Source: Flavobacterium marginilacus
GTDB lineage: Bacteria; Bacteroidota; Bacteroidia; Flavobacteriales; Flavobacteriaceae
DNA: 64,000 nucleotides
Assembly (NCBI RefSeq): GCF_026870155.1
Contig: NZ_CP113975.1
Location: 2,914,001 to 2,978,000 of the forward strand
Reading direction: 5' to 3'
The notes below the pieces were generated by a model. It saw nothing but the letters and a program-made list of their open reading frames with translations, did not search any database and had not been told where the DNA came from. Positions 26,938 through 35,675 of this stretch are shown here, piece by piece (position 1 is the stretch's first letter; each line of letters starts with the position of its first letter). The position numbers and the translations under genes were made by a program.

Positions 26938-27510
26938 ATGAGAAATTCAAAATCACTTAGCATTATTGTTTTACTAATCTTTTTCGCTTTCGGCAAAGGA
27001 AATGCGCAGACGTCCAAAATTGATGTTTCAAAAAGTAGTATCCACTGGATAGGAAAAAAAATAACTGGTGAACACATAGGAAGCATCAAGTTCAAGGACG
27101 GTTATCTTGTTTTTAAAGATAAAAAACTAGCCAGAGGAAGTTTCACAGCAGATATGAGTACCTTATCCAATGATGACCAGACAGGTTCTTCAAAACAAAA
27201 ACTGGAAGGTCATTTAAAATCAGAAGATTTTTTTAGCACGGCAGCTTACACAACTTCGACATTAGTCTTTAAAAGTATTGCCGATAAAGGAAATAATACT
27301 TACCTCGTGACTGCAGACTTAACAATCAAAGGAATCACAAACTCCATACAGTTTGATTTCGTCATAGCCGGAAAAAACAAAGCTACAGCAACTTTGAATA
27401 TCAACCGAACCAAATATGACATAAAATACGGATCAGGAAGCTATTTTGACGATTTGGGAGACAAGACAATTTATGATGATTTTGAGTTAAACGTAGTCTT
27501 GGTTTACTAA
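26938..27510 (+). CDS. YceI-family periplasmic lipid-binding protein
   Basis: Secreted protein of 190 residues. The signal peptide ends in KGNAQ. The mature part is a YceI-type extended lipocalin: SSIHWIGKKITGEHIGSIKFKDGYLVF, GSFTADMSTLSNDD, LEGHLKSEDFFSTAAYTTSTLVFKSI and LTIKGITNSIQFDFVI are family-diagnostic. Relatives bind long isoprenoid or amphiphilic molecules. It is monocistronic, upstream of the trp leader. Confidence 0.93.
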   Translation: MRNSKSLSIIVLLIFFAFGKGNAQTSKIDVSKSSIHWIGKKITGEHIGSIKFKDGYLVFKDKKLARGSFTADMSTLSNDDQTGSSKQKLEGHLKSEDFFSTAAYTTSTLVFKSIADKGNNTYLVTADLTIKGITNSIQFDFVIAGKNKATATLNINRTKYDIKYGSGSYFDDLGDKTIYDDFELNVVLVY

Positions 27511-27566
27511 TTTCAACGATTTAACAAAAAACCAAAAAAAATATCTTTTTTTTTGATTCATAATTT

Positions 27567-27596
27567 TTGTCAGTCCAAATATGATTTTTATATTTG
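27567..27596 (+). promoter_or_regulatory. Promoter of the trp operon
   Basis: TTG (27567-27569), 19-base spacer, TATATTTG (27589-27596): a full match to the Bacteroidota consensus. Transcription should start near 27603, about 13 bases before the leader peptide. Confidence 0.82.
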
Positions 27597-27615
27597 CATG
27601 CAACAAAACAAAAAA

Positions 27616-27672
27616 ATGAACACAATAACAAATAATACTTGGTGGTGGAACAATTTACGTCAAACGTCGTGA
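27616..27672 (+). CDS. trpL: Tryptophan leader peptide
   Basis: An 18-codon frame MNTITNNTWWWNNLRQTS with three consecutive Trp codons, located between the trp promoter and a T-tailed hairpin just before trpE. Ribosome stalling at the TGG triplet when Trp-tRNA is scarce would allow formation of an antiterminator. This is the classic arrangement for attenuation. The frame was found by eye and is shorter than usual gene-calling limits. Confidence 0.88.
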   Translation: MNTITNNTWWWNNLRQTS

Positions 27673-27708
27673 AGTAAGCTCCTATAGTATTATTTAAACT
27701 ATAAATAT

Positions 27709-27743
27709 AAAAAGGCTTGTCATCACGACAGGCCTTTTTTTTA
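27709..27743 (+). terminator. trp attenuator hairpin
   Basis: AAAGGCTTGTC pairs with GACAGGCCTTT around ATCAC, followed by eight T. It lies 36 bases after the leader stop. The region between (GTAAGCTCC...TATTTAAACTATA) could supply the competing antiterminator strand, though I could not compute it. Confidence 0.88.
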
Positions 27744-27773
27744 TTCCAAAAAACAATTAAGTATCAACAACAT

Positions 27774-29174
27774 ATGAAAACCTATAAACTGCAGACTAAC
27801 CATAAACAAATTCTGGCCGACACTATAACGCCAGTAAGTATCTATTTTAAAATCAGGGATAAATTTCCAAACAGCTTATTACTGGAAAGCAGCGATTATC
27901 ACGGAAACGACAACAGTTTTTCCTATATCTGCTGTAATCCGATTGCTTCGATAAAAATTGAAAACGAAACCATTTTCAAAAGCTTTCCTGACGGAACTTC
28001 GGAAACCATTGCCATTGATACAAATACCAATATTCCTGAAGTGATTCAGCAGTTTTCAGGACAATTCCAGTCTGATAAAAATGATTTCAAATTCATCAAT
28101 AACGGATTGTTTGGTTACATTTCATATGACGCCGTTCGTTATTTTGAAAAAGTAACCATTGCCAAAAAAGAAAACAGCAACACCATTCCTGATGTGTATT
28201 ATGCGGTGTACCAAAATATCATTGCCATCAACCACTTTAAAAACGAAGCATACATTTTCTGCCACAGCCTTGATGGAAAAAATAACATTTCGGAAATCGA
28301 ACAGCTATTACAATCCCGAAACATTGCTTCCTATAAATTTTCAAGAGAAGGCGAAGGTTTTTCAAACCTGACCGACGATGAGTTCAAACAAAATGTGGCT
28401 TTGGCCAAAAAACATTGTTTCCGTGGTGATGTGTTCCAATTGGTTTTATCAAGAAGATTTACGCAAGGATTCAAAGGCGATGAGTTTAATGTTTACAGAG
28501 CTTTAAGGAGCATCAACCCATCCCCTTACCTATTCTTTTTTGATTATGGGGATTTCAAAATTTTTGGTTCTTCGCCCGAAGCCCAAATCATCGTCAAAAA
28601 CCGAAAAGCAGAAATCCACCCAATCGCAGGAACTTTCAGAAGAACCGGAGATGATGAAAAAGATGCCGATTTGGCCAAAAAACTATCAGAAGACAAAAAA
28701 GAAAACAGCGAACACGTAATGTTGGTGGATTTGGCCAGAAACGATTTAAGCCGTCACGGACATAACGTAAATGTGGAGAAATACAGAGAAGTTCAGTTTT
28801 TCTCCCACGTAATCCATTTGGTTTCCAAAGTAACAGGACATTTACACGAAAAAGCAACAACGATGCAAGTCGTAGCCGATACTTTTCCGGCTGGAACATT
28901 AAGCGGAGCACCAAAACACAGAGCAATGCAACTGATTGAAGATTACGAAAAAACAAACCGTAATTTTTATGGCGGTGCCATCGGATTTATGGATTTTGAA
29001 GGAAACTTTAATCACGCCATTATGATCCGAACTTTTCTTTCCAAAAATCACCAGCTACATTGTCAAGCCGGTGCCGGAATTGTGGCAAACTCGGATGAAG
29101 AAAGTGAAATGCAGGAAGTTTACAATAAATTATTGGCTTTAAATAAAGCTTTGGATTTGGCTGAAACGATTTAA
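27774..29174 (+). CDS. trpE: Anthranilate synthase component I
   Basis: Converts chorismate to anthranilate together with TrpG. The protein has 466 residues. The N-terminal domain carries a LLLESSDYHGND segment (compare the Leu-Leu-Glu-Ser feedback-site motif that binds Trp). The C-terminal chorismate-binding domain shows FQLVLSRRFTQGF, NPSPYLFFFDYGDFKIFGSSPEAQIIV, PIAGTFRRTGDD, EHVMLVDLARNDLSRH, TFPAGTLSGAPKHRAMQLI and QAGAGIVANSDEESE. The ATG at 27774 is just past the attenuator; an upstream alternative start would lie within the terminator hairpin. Confidence 0.96.
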   Translation: MKTYKLQTNHKQILADTITPVSIYFKIRDKFPNSLLLESSDYHGNDNSFSYICCNPIASIKIENETIFKSFPDGTSETIAIDTNTNIPEVIQQFSGQFQSDKNDFKFINNGLFGYISYDAVRYFEKVTIAKKENSNTIPDVYYAVYQNIIAINHFKNEAYIFCHSLDGKNNISEIEQLLQSRNIASYKFSREGEGFSNLTDDEFKQNVALAKKHCFRGDVFQLVLSRRFTQGFKGDEFNVYRALRSINPSPYLFFFDYGDFKIFGSSPEAQIIVKNRKAEIHPIAGTFRRTGDDEKDADLAKKLSEDKKENSEHVMLVDLARNDLSRHGHNVNVEKYREVQFFSHVIHLVSKVTGHLHEKATTMQVVADTFPAGTLSGAPKHRAMQLIEDYEKTNRNFYGGAIGFMDFEGNFNHAIMIRTFLSKNHQLHCQAGAGIVANSDEESEMQEVYNKLLALNKALDLAETI

Positions 29175-29184
29175 AATTGAGAAA

Positions 29185-29574
29185 ATGGGACAGATCAAAA
29201 TATTTGGAATCAAAAAAGAACTTCATCCGATAAGAGAAAAAATATCGAAAATTATTAGCGAATGTATGTTCGAAGCTTTTCAGTTTCCAAAGGGAAAAAA
29301 AGCGCATCGTTTTATTTACATTGACGAAGACAGTTTCTTCTATTTTGAAGGAAGAACATCAAAACATACAATTATAGAAATAAATGCTTTTGAAGGAAGA
29401 AGCATTGAAGCCAAAAAAAAGTTATATCAGCTTATTTTTGATAAATTCGAAAGAGAATTACAAATTTCGCCAATGGATGTTGAGATCACAATATTTGAAA
29501 CTCCAATGCACAATTGGGGAATTCGAGGAAAAAGCGGAGATGAATTAATGTTGAATTACAAAGTTAATATTTAG
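29185..29574 (+). CDS. Tautomerase-superfamily-like protein lacking Pro1
   Basis: A 129-residue protein between trpE and trpG. The pattern IIEINAFEGRSIEAKKKLYQLIFDKFERELQISPMDVEITIFETPMHNWGIRG matches the second half of tautomerase-superfamily proteins. However, the enzymes of that superfamily use an N-terminal proline as catalytic base, and this protein starts MGQIKIFG, so it may be inactive in tautomerisation or have another chemistry. Ten bases separate it from trpE and five from trpG, so it is certainly in the operon. No role in Trp synthesis is known for it. Confidence 0.7.
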   Translation: MGQIKIFGIKKELHPIREKISKIISECMFEAFQFPKGKKAHRFIYIDEDSFFYFEGRTSKHTIIEINAFEGRSIEAKKKLYQLIFDKFERELQISPMDVEITIFETPMHNWGIRGKSGDELMLNYKVNI

Positions 29575-29579
29575 AAAAA

Positions 29580-30146
29580 ATGAAAAAAATACTAGTCATA
29601 GACAATTACGATAGTTTCACTTATAATCTGGTACACTATCTGGAAGACTTAAACTGTGAAGTAACCGTTTACAGAAACGATGAATTTGATATTGACGAAA
29701 TTTCAGTTTTCGACAAAATATTACTTTCGCCTGGACCTGGAATCCCTGATGAAGCTGGATTATTGAAAGCTGTAATTGCCAAGTACGCACCTACCAAAAG
29801 TATTTTCGGAGTGTGTCTTGGTCAACAAGCTATTGGAGAAGTTTTTGGAGGAACACTTTCGAATTTAGACAAAGTATATCATGGAGTTGCTACTTTAGTA
29901 AAAACAGTGGTTGATGATGAATTATTATTTGAAGGATTAGGAAACGAATTTGAAGTTGGCCGTTATCACTCTTGGGTAGTTAATACTGATTTGCCAGATG
30001 TTTTGGAAGCTACTTCTTTTGACGAAAATGGTCAGGTTATGTCGTTAAGACACAAAACGTATGATGTAAGAGGCGTGCAGTTTCACCCAGAAAGTGTGTT
30101 AACACCAAATGGAAAAAAAATGTTAGAAAATTGGGTAAATTCGTAG
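29580..30146 (+). CDS. trpG: Anthranilate synthase component II (glutamine amidotransferase)
   Basis: Class I glutamine amidotransferase of 188 residues that supplies ammonia to TrpE. The start KILVIDNYDSFTYNLVHYLEDL, the oxyanion and nucleophile loops LSPGPGIP and FGVCLGQQAIGE, and the His-Glu pair in VQFHPESVLTPNG are all present. It may be shared with PabB of folate synthesis, as in many bacteria. Confidence 0.96.
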   Translation: MKKILVIDNYDSFTYNLVHYLEDLNCEVTVYRNDEFDIDEISVFDKILLSPGPGIPDEAGLLKAVIAKYAPTKSIFGVCLGQQAIGEVFGGTLSNLDKVYHGVATLVKTVVDDELLFEGLGNEFEVGRYHSWVVNTDLPDVLEATSFDENGQVMSLRHKTYDVRGVQFHPESVLTPNGKKMLENWVNS

Positions 30147-30264
30147 AGACGTTGCACTGTAACGTCTAACACAATCCTAAAGACGTTGCAGTGTAAAGTT
30201 TCTACAGCATTATGCCAAAATATTTGTTATTATCTGTGTGTTAGACGTTGCAATGCAACGTCTG
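30145..30264. repeat. Cluster of GACGTTGCANTGCAACGTC palindromes
   Basis: Three related units lie in the trpG-cytochrome gap: GTAGAGACGTTGCACTGTAACGTCTA, AGACGTTGCAGTGTAAAG and AGACGTTGCAATGCAACGTCT. The same palindrome recurs at 35563-35657. Possible hairpins in the operon mRNA. Confidence 0.7.
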
Positions 30265-30285
30265 TACCGAAAAATTGTGATAAAA

Positions 30286-31119
30286 ATGAAAACAATCAAA
30301 ATCCATCTCCTTTTTTGTATTTTTATTTTAGGTTTCAATTCTTGTAATCAAAATAAAGAACCAAAAACAGAAACTACTTCGATTTCTCAACCCGAAATGG
30401 TTTTGGATTTATTGGATTTGCAAAAGAATAACAAATTAGGAAAGGACACTTTGGTTACAGTCATTAACGATCCTGTTTATCATAAAACAAAAAAATATCA
30501 GGCTGTAAACGCAGTAAATATTGTAAAAAATGAAGTTGATTTATCTAAAATAGACATCAAAAATACGATTATTATTTTCGAATGCATCGATGGTTATAAA
30601 CCCGAAATGCCTCTTGAATTATTTTGGAAGGCCAAACCGTATTTAGCATTTAAAGATGTTGATGCACCAAAAGGTTCTAATTGGGAAAGGGTTATAAAAA
30701 ATGGAAATGAAATGAATGCAGATCCTTTTTATTTAGTGTATACATCAGCGGAAGCATTGAAAAATCAAGAATACAAATGGCCGTATAATGTCGTTAAGTT
30801 TCAATTGGTTCCGAAAAACATAAATAATGCTTTGGGGCCTAAGAACGATGAAATGGCTAGAAAAGGTTTTGTACTATATCAAAAGTATTGTATTACCTGT
30901 CACGCCATCAACGGAATTGGAGGAGAAATGGGACCGGAATTAAATTATCCCAAAAACGTAACCGAATATTGGAAAGAAAATGAATTGGTCGATTATATTG
31001 TAAATCCGGCTTCTTTTAGACACAAAGTAAAAATGCCAACATTAGGAATTACAAAACAGCAATCTGAGGAAATTGTTGATTATTTGAAATATATGTCAGA
31101 ACGTAAAAAAAGTGATTAG
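30286..31119 (+). CDS. Lipoprotein cytochrome c
   Basis: A 277-residue lipoprotein with lipobox FNSC in the signal MKTIKIHLLFCIFILGFNSC. The N-terminal domain (about 40-180) is of the type ETISQPEMVLDLLDLQ ... TVINDPVYHKTKKYQAV, possibly a molybdopterin-like-fold or carrier domain. The C-terminal domain is a cytochrome c with CITCH (C202, C205, H206) and a distal Met in KMPTLG. It is a periplasmic electron carrier of unknown partner, inserted between trpG and trpD, with no visible link to Trp metabolism. The ATG at 30286 is chosen over an earlier one that lies in the palindromic repeat. Confidence 0.88.
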   Translation: MKTIKIHLLFCIFILGFNSCNQNKEPKTETTSISQPEMVLDLLDLQKNNKLGKDTLVTVINDPVYHKTKKYQAVNAVNIVKNEVDLSKIDIKNTIIIFECIDGYKPEMPLELFWKAKPYLAFKDVDAPKGSNWERVIKNGNEMNADPFYLVYTSAEALKNQEYKWPYNVVKFQLVPKNINNALGPKNDEMARKGFVLYQKYCITCHAINGIGGEMGPELNYPKNVTEYWKENELVDYIVNPASFRHKVKMPTLGITKQQSEEIVDYLKYMSERKKSD

Positions 31120-31183
31120 TATTCAGTAGCAGTTTAAAAAACTTAGAATCTTAGTCACTTAGAACCTTAGCAAATTTAAAAAA

Positions 31184-31591
31184 ATGAACATAACCATTTC
31201 CGAAACAAGGGACATAAATCTCGATGACATATTGGTCTTGTACAAAGCAAATGGCTGGAGCTCTGCAGAGAAACCAACACAGCTTTACAATGGTTTATTG
31301 AATTCCGAAACGCTGATTACAGCTTGGGAAGACAAAAAACTAATCGGACTTGGAAATGCTATTTCTGACGGGCATTTAACGGTTTATTATCCGCATTTAT
31401 TGGTACTCCCGGAATATCAGGGAAAAGGAATTGGTAAAATGATTGTTGACAAAATGCAGGAGAAATATAGTCACTTCCATATGCAAATGCTTACCGCCGA
31501 CGGAAAAGCAGTGGCTTTTTATAAAAAAAATGGTTTTGAACGTGCCGGAAACACCCAACCCATGTGGATTTATCAAGGAAATGAACACTGA
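31184..31591 (+). CDS. GNAT-family N-acetyltransferase
   Basis: A 135-residue acetyl-CoA-dependent transferase. The acetyl-CoA-binding loop is LLVLPEYQGKGIGKMIVDKM (Q/R-x-x-G-x-G/A pattern), followed by AVAFYKKNGFERAG, typical of the fold's last strand and helix. Substrate unknown. Another passenger gene in the trp operon, flanked by short repeats (CTTAG series upstream, AAGTC series downstream). Confidence 0.88.
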   Translation: MNITISETRDINLDDILVLYKANGWSSAEKPTQLYNGLLNSETLITAWEDKKLIGLGNAISDGHLTVYYPHLLVLPEYQGKGIGKMIVDKMQEKYSHFHMQMLTADGKAVAFYKKNGFERAGNTQPMWIYQGNEH

Positions 31592-31725
31592 AAAAGATAG
31601 TCGTAAAGTCTTAATGTTGAAAGTCATAAAGTCAATACGTCAAAAAAATATTTAAAACGAAACTAAAAATACATATAAGTCAGAGACTTTAAAACCTTTG
31701 ACTTGGGACTTTAAGACTAATACCA

Positions 31726-32718
31726 ATGAAAAACATTTTAAACAGATTAATCAATCACGAAATACTATCCAAGGAAGAGGCCAAAAATGTATTGGTAAAT
31801 ATCTCCAGCGGAAGCTATAATGCAAGCCAGATTTCGGCTTTTTTGACGGTATATATGATGCGAAGCATCAGCATCGAAGAGCTGGCGGGATTTAGAGAGG
31901 CCCTTTTGGAATTATGCATTCGAATGGATTTATCCAACTATAACACCATCGATTTGTGCGGTACTGGAGGCGACGGAAAAGATACATTCAACATTTCGAC
32001 CCTAGCATCTTTTATAGCTGCAGGAGCAGGAATTAAAGTCGCAAAACACGGAAATTACGGAGTTTCTTCGATTTCTGGTTCTAGTAACGTGATGGAAAAG
32101 CTGGGCATTAAATTCAGTAATGACAATAATTTTATTGAAAAATGTATTGATCAGGCGGGAATTGCAATTTTGCACGCTCCTTTATTTCACCCGGCAATGA
32201 AAAACGTAGGACCAATTCGAAAAGAATTAGGAGTAAAAACCTTTTTCAATATGCTGGGACCAATGGTAAATCCATCATTCCCACAGAATCAATTAGTTGG
32301 GGTTTTCAATCTTGAACTGGCAAGAATGTATGGTTATTTATATCAAAATACACCTGTCAATTTTACAATTTTACATTCCCTCGATGGTTATGATGAAGTA
32401 TCTTTGACATGCCCAGCCAAAATTATTACAAGTACCAAAGAAGGTATGCTGAATCCTTCAGATTTTGGTGTTAACCTTTTGCAACAAAGCGAAATTGAAG
32501 GAGGAAAAACCATCGATGAATCAGCAGAAATATTTATGAATATCATTTCTGGAAAAGGAAATGATGCTCAAAACAATGTGGTTTGTGCCAATGCAGGAAT
32601 TGCAATTGCTACCGTTAACGGATGCACACCTAAAGAAGGTTTTGAATTAGCTAAAGAAAGTTTACTTTCCGGAAAAGGATTAGTAGCTTTGAATAAATTA
32701 ATTTCTTTATCCAACTAA
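31726..32718 (+). CDS. trpD: Anthranilate phosphoribosyltransferase
   Basis: Transfers phosphoribose from PRPP to anthranilate. The 330-residue protein shows the family signatures LCGTGGDGKDTFNIST, VAKHGNYGVSSISGSSNVMEKLG, LFHPAMKNVGPIRKELGVKTFFNMLGPMVNP and LDGYDEVS. The start ATG at 31726 is preceded by AAGTC-type repeats. Confidence 0.96.
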   Translation: MKNILNRLINHEILSKEEAKNVLVNISSGSYNASQISAFLTVYMMRSISIEELAGFREALLELCIRMDLSNYNTIDLCGTGGDGKDTFNISTLASFIAAGAGIKVAKHGNYGVSSISGSSNVMEKLGIKFSNDNNFIEKCIDQAGIAILHAPLFHPAMKNVGPIRKELGVKTFFNMLGPMVNPSFPQNQLVGVFNLELARMYGYLYQNTPVNFTILHSLDGYDEVSLTCPAKIITSTKEGMLNPSDFGVNLLQQSEIEGGKTIDESAEIFMNIISGKGNDAQNNVVCANAGIAIATVNGCTPKEGFELAKESLLSGKGLVALNKLISLSN

Positions 32719-32728
32719 AAAACAAATT

Positions 32729-34093
32729 ATGAGTTATAAAGACATAAAAGCTGCAATAGATGTTATAAAATCAAAAGTGGCCGTATTTGGAGAACTCACA
32801 ATTGAGCAAAAAAAGAAAATCAATTACAAATTCAGACTAGAATGGAATTTTAATTCCAATAGTATGGAAGGCAATACACTTACCATTGAAGAAACGCGCA
32901 GTGTAATGGTCGGAAATCTTACGGTTAATGACAAACCGTTAAAAGATGTTTTGGAAATGCAGGGGCACGACAAAGTGATCAGTGAAATATTACGCATTGG
33001 AAAAGGCGAATTAAGACTTTCTGAAAAAAGAATTTGTGAAATTCACAGTGCCATAATGCACGAAGATGATGAAAATCAAAAAGACAAAATCGGAAAGTGG
33101 AAAACAGAAGCTAATATGATTTATAATCATAAAGGCGAAAGATATGATTTTGTTGCTCCCAAAGAAGTAGCTAATAAAATCCATACTCTTTTAAACAAAA
33201 CCAATGCTTCTATTGATGCCATAAATGCCAATAAAAAAAATGCACCACATCCAATTGATGTGGCCTTGGAATTTCATTTGGAATATTTAGACATTCATCC
33301 GTTTTATGACGGAAATGGCAGAACAGCGAGAATATTAACTAATTTAATACTTATCTCCTTAGGGTACAATCCGTTTTGGATAAACGAAAAAGACCGTAAA
33401 ATATATTACATCTATATCAGCGATATTCAGGGATATGGAGGAGACAAAGAATTATTTTTTGAATATTGCGCAAGATTAATCGAACGTTCGGAGCAAATAG
33501 TCTTAAATGCAATTCAGGATATTGATATTGAAGATGATGATGATTTGCATAAAGAAATTAGTTTATTAAAACGCCAATTAGAAAATGAAGGTTTTACAAA
33601 ATCGCCAAAAAATGTTTATGAAGTATTTCAATTTATAACCGATGAAGTTTGGGAATCTTTAAACTCAATTATTAATCAATTTGATGATTTGTTTAGCGAA
33701 AGTTATACTAACTATTCTGTTAATGACATAGAAATACCTCCAACGAAATTAATCTTTTCCGGATTAACAGAACTTTCAAAAGTATTAGGAAATATTATTG
33801 AACCCAAAGAATTAAAAATACATAATCGTAATGTTTATGAAGTAGAAATAAACAAAGTAGAATGGCAACATTCTAAATATGGCTTGAAAAAAGCAAAAAA
33901 CAACACTCCTTACGAAATAGTTTTTTCTGTTGTATTCGAACCTACAAATTACATCTTAAAACTCTCTATTAACAATAATTTAGTTTGGGAATATGATTTT
34001 GCTTATAATAAATTTCCAAGTGAATTAACTATAGAAAAAATGAAGAAAGAATTAGGAAAAAAATTAATAGAAAATATTAAAAGTAACATTTAG
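32729..34093 (+). CDS. Fic-family protein (AMPylase-like) with inhibitory helix
   Basis: A 454-residue Fic-domain protein. The catalytic loop HPFYDGNGRTAR starts at H190 and satisfies the active-site consensus HxFx(D/E)GNGRxxR for AMP transfer. An N-terminal inhibitory motif S43-x3-E47-G48 (FNSNSMEGNT) is present, as in Fic proteins of class II where the helix precedes the Fic core in the same chain, so it should be auto-inhibited. The region after residue 270 has no recognised domain and may bind DNA or a target. It lies 10 bases after trpD and 18 before trpC, so it is in the operon, although it has no known link to Trp synthesis. Confidence 0.92.
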   Translation: MSYKDIKAAIDVIKSKVAVFGELTIEQKKKINYKFRLEWNFNSNSMEGNTLTIEETRSVMVGNLTVNDKPLKDVLEMQGHDKVISEILRIGKGELRLSEKRICEIHSAIMHEDDENQKDKIGKWKTEANMIYNHKGERYDFVAPKEVANKIHTLLNKTNASIDAINANKKNAPHPIDVALEFHLEYLDIHPFYDGNGRTARILTNLILISLGYNPFWINEKDRKIYYIYISDIQGYGGDKELFFEYCARLIERSEQIVLNAIQDIDIEDDDDLHKEISLLKRQLENEGFTKSPKNVYEVFQFITDEVWESLNSIINQFDDLFSESYTNYSVNDIEIPPTKLIFSGLTELSKVLGNIIEPKELKIHNRNVYEVEINKVEWQHSKYGLKKAKNNTPYEIVFSVVFEPTNYILKLSINNNLVWEYDFAYNKFPSELTIEKMKKELGKKLIENIKSNI

Positions 34094-34111
34094 AAATACG
34101 AAAAAATAAAA

Positions 34112-34891
34112 ATGAACATACTTGATAGAATTATAATCGACAAAAAAAGAGAAGTTGTACTCAAGAAATCTATTATTCCAGTTTCACAATTGGAAGCATC
34201 AGTTTTCTTTGGTAAAAAAAGAATTTCGCTAAGTCAAAACTTAAGAAACAGCAACTCTGGAATCATTGCCGAACACAAACGCCGTTCACCTTCAAAATCA
34301 ATTATAAATCAAAACTTCACTGTCGAAGAAGTAGTAAAAGGATATGAAAGTGCTGGTGCCTGCGGAATTTCAGTTTTAACTGATGGAAAGTATTTTGGCG
34401 GTTCTTTGGACGATCTACTTTTGGCGAGAGCTTCTGTAAATATTCCGCTGTTGCGAAAAGAATTCATTGTTGACGAATACCAAATCCTTGAAGCCAAAGC
34501 ACACGGAGCCGATTTGATTTTATTAATTGCAGCAGTTTTAACGCGTGACGAAATCAAATCATTATCCGAGTTTGCCAAAGGTTTAGGATTGGAAGTTTTA
34601 TTGGAAGTTCACAATCAGGAAGAATTAGAAAAATCAATCATGCCAACTTTAGACATGATTGGAGTAAACAACAGAAACCTAAAAACTTTCGAAGTTAGCC
34701 TTGATTTCAGCAAACAATTGGCCCATCAGATTCCAAATGATTTCGTAAAAGTTTCCGAAAGTGGTATTTCATCCATTGAAGCCATCAATGAATTGAAACC
34801 TTATGGTTACAAAGGTTTCCTGATTGGAGAGAATTTTATGAAAACTGACAATGCAGGAGAAGCGGCAACGAAATTTATTGGACAGCTATAA
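34112..34891 (+). CDS. trpC: Indole-3-glycerol phosphate synthase
   Basis: Closes the indole ring from CdRP. The 259-residue TIM barrel shows the conserved segments IIAEHKRRSPSKSIIN (catalytic Lys), CGISVLTDGKYFGGS, LLRKEFIVDEYQILEAKAHGADLILLI, MIGVNNRNLKTFEV and VSESGISS. A gap of about 80 bases with AAGCxTAAAGC-type repeats follows. Confidence 0.96.
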   Translation: MNILDRIIIDKKREVVLKKSIIPVSQLEASVFFGKKRISLSQNLRNSNSGIIAEHKRRSPSKSIINQNFTVEEVVKGYESAGACGISVLTDGKYFGGSLDDLLLARASVNIPLLRKEFIVDEYQILEAKAHGADLILLIAAVLTRDEIKSLSEFAKGLGLEVLLEVHNQEELEKSIMPTLDMIGVNNRNLKTFEVSLDFSKQLAHQIPNDFVKVSESGISSIEAINELKPYGYKGFLIGENFMKTDNAGEAATKFIGQL

Positions 34892-34971
34892 GCAATAGGC
34901 TGTAGCCATAAGCTTAAAAAAATCATTAATTAGCATAAAGCCTAAAGCTCATTGCTTAAAGCATTAAACAA
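34892..34971. repeat. Short repeats in the trpC-trpF gap
   Basis: Degenerate units such as AGCAATAGGC, CCATAAGCTT, GCATAAAGCC, TAAAGCTC and TTGCTTAAAGC fill the whole gap. They are unlike the repeats in the other gaps of the operon. Confidence 0.45.
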
Positions 34972-35604
34972 ATGAAACTCAAAATCTGCGGAATGAAATA
35001 TCCCGAAAATATACTCGAAGTAGGTTCGCTCTTACCCGATTATATGGGCTTTATATTCTGGGAAAAATCAGCACGTTATTTTGATGGAATTCTACCTGAA
35101 TTGCCAAAATCAATTAAAAAAACAGGTGTTTTTGTCAATGAAACGATTCCAATAATCTTAGAAAAGACTGAAAAATACAATTTACAAACAATACAATTAC
35201 ACGGTCACGAATCGGCTGCATTTTGTTTAGAATTAAAAACTAAATCAGATACTTCAATTGAAATCATAAAAGTCTTTTCGGCTGATGAGAATTTTGATTT
35301 TAGCGTTTTAGAACCGTTCGAAGCTGTTTGTGATTATTTCCTTTTCGATACCAAAGGAAAATTGCCTGGAGGAAACGGAACCACATTCGATTGGCGAATA
35401 TTAGAAAAATATCCATCTACAAAACCGTTCTTCCTTAGTGGTGGAATCGGAATTGAGGAATTGTATGCCGTAACCGAAATTTTGAAAACCAATTTACCCA
35501 TTTATGCAATTGATATAAATAGTAAATTTGAAATTGAACCAGGATTAAAAAATATAGAATTATGTAGAGACGCTGCATTGCAACGTCTAAAGGTCATATC
35601 ATAA
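34972..35604 (+). CDS. trpF: Phosphoribosylanthranilate isomerase
   Basis: Amadori isomerase of 210 residues. It begins KLKICGMKYPENILEV with the catalytic Cys, and has MGFIFWEKSAR, KTGVFVNE, IQLHGHES, FLFDTKGKLPGGNGTTFDW (catalytic Asp) and FFLSGGIG. The final 13 residues (CRDAALQRLKVIS) are encoded by the GACGTTGCA-type palindrome repeat, so the repeat has extended or replaced the original C-terminus. Confidence 0.95.
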   Translation: MKLKICGMKYPENILEVGSLLPDYMGFIFWEKSARYFDGILPELPKSIKKTGVFVNETIPIILEKTEKYNLQTIQLHGHESAAFCLELKTKSDTSIEIIKVFSADENFDFSVLEPFEAVCDYFLFDTKGKLPGGNGTTFDWRILEKYPSTKPFFLSGGIGIEELYAVTEILKTNLPIYAIDINSKFEIEPGLKNIELCRDAALQRLKVIS

Positions 35605-35657
35605 CGAATCAAAATAATCAACAATACGTTCAGACGTTGCAATGCAACGTCTCTACA
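35563..35657. repeat. GACGTTGCA palindrome pair at the trpF-trpB junction
   Basis: Two units: TAGAGACGCTGCATTGCAACGTCTA (35564-35588, overlapping the trpF end) and CAGACGTTGCAATGCAACGTCTCTAC (35631-35656). Same family as 30145-30264. Confidence 0.75.
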
Positions 35658-35675
35658 GATAAAACAAAATAAAAA

